64,000 bases of DNA from CAUZIB01 sp963663925. Its GTDB lineage: Bacteria > Acidobacteriota > Vicinamibacteria > Vicinamibacterales > UBA8438. Positions within the stretch are counted from its first letter, which is position 1; every line of letters starts with the position of its first letter. Below the pieces are notes generated by a model. It was not told the origin of the DNA. It did not search any database and saw only the letters and a list, made by a program, of their open reading frames with translations. The position numbers and the translations under genes are program-made. Of this stretch, positions 62,700 to 64,000 are shown piece by piece. The DNA lies in the NCBI GenBank assembly GCA_965237405.1, contig OZ250139.1, positions 3,038,001 to 3,102,000 of the forward strand, in the 5' to 3' direction.

Positions 62700-62753
62700 G
62701 TCAACGGCTGCGCCGTCCTCCGCTGCGTTTCGCTACATGGGCTCGGCACCGCG

Positions 62754-62905
62754 CTACCGGCCCCAGGCGTAGCGGAGGCGTGCGTAGTAGTACGCCCCGT
62801 TGAAGCCCCAGGGGGTGTACTCGCTGTACTTCTCGCCGACGGACATCACGCGCGCTCTCCTGAGGATAGGTATTGAACAGGTTCTGGGCGCCGACGGCCA
62901 TTGGC
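62754..62905 (-). pseudogene. C-terminal stub of a second TonB-dependent receptor, frameshifted
   Basis: One minus-strand frame reads VAVGAQNLFNTYPQES-like wording (MAVGAQNLFNTYPQESA) and the other SVGEKYSEYTPWGFNGAYYY and ARLRYAWGR with a stop. Together they are the last two barrel strands of a TonB-dependent receptor, separated by a frameshift near 62860. The rest of the gene is missing; a terminator follows. It has been cut by the mobile DNA to its right. Confidence 0.65.
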
Positions 62906-63008
62906 TCACGCTCCGCGACGGTTGACCGAGCAGCGGCGATGGAACATCCATCAGGAGCCTGTGCCCGTGCGTGCGTTCTTCGGCGGGATTTCCCCTACTA
63001 GCCTCCCC

Positions 63009-63027
63009 ACCCGTAGTTGATACGGGT
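63009..63027. repeat. hairpin near the IS256-type left end
   Basis: ACCCGTA and TACGGGT are perfect arms around GTTGA, enclosed by CCCCAC and GTGGGG further out. It lies 116 bases before the transposase start and may be part of the element's end or a transcription block. Confidence 0.4.
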
Positions 63028-63142
63028 GTAGTAGTGGGGATGTCCCTCTAGCTGTTGAAATTTGAAGCGGCGGCTCCTCACTGGTCGTGCTATACGACTG
63101 GTGACCAACCGGAGGCGAAAGCCTCCCAGTAAAGGAGCCACC

Positions 63143-64000
63143 ATGAAGAAGCAGTCTCGCACAGTCATCCACCGTGGCCAATCAGATTCTCAGGCGCAAC
63201 GCCACCTGCCCCTGGTCGACATCCTGGTCAATACCCAGACGGAGCTCCAGGCGTTGGTCGTCGCATCTGGGCTGAAGGTGCTCGACGCGATGTTGGAGCA
63301 GGACCGCGTGGCCGTGTGCGGTCCGCGGTATGCGCATCAGCCCGAGCGGCGCGCCTCTCGGGCGGGCCATGCGCCCAGCGAAGTCGTGCTGGGCGGGCGC
63401 AAGGTCGCGGTGCGCCGGCCGCGTGTCCGGCGCGCCGGCCAGGAAGTGTCGCTGCCCACGGTCCAGGCCTTTACGAACACCGACCCGCTCAACCGGCGGG
63501 TCGTCGAGCAACTGCTCGTCGGCGTGGCGACCCGCCAGGATGGCCGGAGTCTGGAACCGCTGGGCGCGGACGTCCGCACGCGGGGGACGAGCAAGAGTGC
63601 GGTGAGTCGGCGTTTTGTGGCGCAGACCCAGGCGCAATTGGACGCGTGGCGGGCGACCCCGCTCGACGCCCCTGACCTGGTGGCGCTGCTGATCGACGGG
63701 GTGCAGGTCGGCGGCCACTGCATCGTCGTCGCACTGGGCATCGAGAAAACGGGCCAGAAACACCCGCTGGGCCTGTGGGAAGGCTCGACCGAGAACACGA
63801 CCGTGTGTCAGGGGTGGCTGGCCAATCTCCAGAGCCGCGGGCTGCGCACCGATCGTAGTCTGCTCGTGATCCTCGATGGGGCGAAGGCGCTCCACACCGC
63901 GGTCACCCAGCCCTTCGGCCGCGCCGCCCTGGTGCAACGGTGTCAGGTCCATACGCGTCGGAACGTGCTCGAGTATCTGCCCGAGGCCCAGCGCCCGTGG
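63143..64000 (+). CDS. IS256-family (Mutator-type) transposase, 3' end beyond window
   Basis: ATG 63143 follows AAAGGAGCCACC and opens a frame that runs off the window after 286 codons. It reads RYAHQPERRASRAGHAPSEV, VAVRRPRVRRAGQEVSL and STSKSAVSRRFV-like wording, then VALLIDGVQVGGHCIVVALG with the first catalytic Asp, LVILDGAKALHTAV with the second, and VQRCQVHTRRNVLEYLPEAQ, the C-x-x-H motif of Mutator-type transposases. The catalytic Glu lies beyond the end. No truncation is visible, so the element may be active. Confidence 0.88.
   Translation, partial: MKKQSRTVIHRGQSDSQAQRHLPLVDILVNTQTELQALVVASGLKVLDAMLEQDRVAVCGPRYAHQPERRASRAGHAPSEVVLGGRKVAVRRPRVRRAGQEVSLPTVQAFTNTDPLNRRVVEQLLVGVATRQDGRSLEPLGADVRTRGTSKSAVSRRFVAQTQAQLDAWRATPLDAPDLVALLIDGVQVGGHCIVVALGIEKTGQKHPLGLWEGSTENTTVCQGWLANLQSRGLRTDRSLLVILDGAKALHTAVTQPFGRAALVQRCQVHTRRNVLEYLPEAQRPW

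Overview
The window reads like a chromosome segment of an Acidobacteriota bacterium, most likely Vicinamibacteria (moderate confidence, inferred from gene content, not from a marker gene). The left 36 kb has the usual gene style of that group: many secreted enzymes with signal peptides, DUF1501 and DUF1549/DUF1553 cytochrome genes, amidohydrolases, acyl-CoA dehydrogenase / CaiB / MaoC clusters, M16 and M1 peptidases and beta-propeller proteins. From about 36.8 kb on, the DNA looks richer in G+C and becomes accessory: recombinase pieces, partial tRNA and tmRNA ends, a phage-defence operon, a toxin-antitoxin pair, repeated resolvase fragments and transposase remnants.

Layout, left part. 0.1-1.4 kb: HupE/UreJ-type membrane protein and a membrane-anchored companion. 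2.2-5.1 kb: metallo-beta-lactamase-fold lipoprotein-like enzyme, VOC protein, DUF6282-type amidohydrolase. 5.2-9.3 kb: DUF1501 plus planctomycete-type cytochrome (PSD1) pair. 9.5-14.5 kb: exported heme/propeller protein, remnant of a cyclase-family gene, small cytochrome c, a broken NHL propeller, a frameshifted GYD protein ending in a 16-base C tract, and a zinc-ribbon protein. 14.5-22.9 kb: secreted proteins, FMN reductase, acyl-CoA dehydrogenase, YjbQ, a pair of M16 peptidase genes, alpha/beta hydrolase. 22.9-26.8 kb: amidase, an FAD oxidoreductase stub, NamZ (DUF1343) and a Dam-type adenine methylase. 26.9-32.2 kb: an acyl-CoA dehydrogenase, CoA-transferase, MaoC hydratase, amidohydrolase and CitE-like lyase run that could activate, hydrate and cleave a branched C5-type acid. 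32.2-36.4 kb: HemN-like radical SAM protein and M1 aminopeptidase.

Layout, right part. 36.76 kb: the 3' half of a tRNA-Leu(GAG) gene next to a tyrosine integrase, an integration scar. 38.2-38.5 kb: IS3 remnant. 38.85 kb: what looks like the 3' end of a tmRNA, a second scar. 39.1-40.8 kb: PadR regulator and membrane protein. 40.9-49.6 kb: a BREX operon cut at its left end: only the C-terminal third of BrxC, then intact PglX, PglZ and BrxL; BrxA and BrxB are absent. 49.7-50.3 kb: toxin-antitoxin pair behind a palindrome.

The most unusual part is 50.3-59.1 kb. Four identical 24-bp palindromes, each followed at once by the start codon of the same serine-resolvase gene, are spaced 2-3 kb apart in the same orientation. 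Only the first resolvase is nearly full length (and frameshifted); the others are stubs of 25-140 bp. Between them lie different cargo genes: TM2 and DUF4062 proteins; an outer-membrane protein with two PD-(D/E)XK nuclease-like proteins; an amidohydrolase with a LysR stub; another outer-membrane barrel. A resolvase 3' end lies past the last cargo. This looks like a resolvase-site-delimited cassette array, analogous in layout (not in enzyme) to an integron array, and is my best candidate for an undescribed system. The window ends with a group II intron RT stub, a TonB-dependent receptor, IS21-like and TonB fragments, and an IS256-family transposase running off the end.
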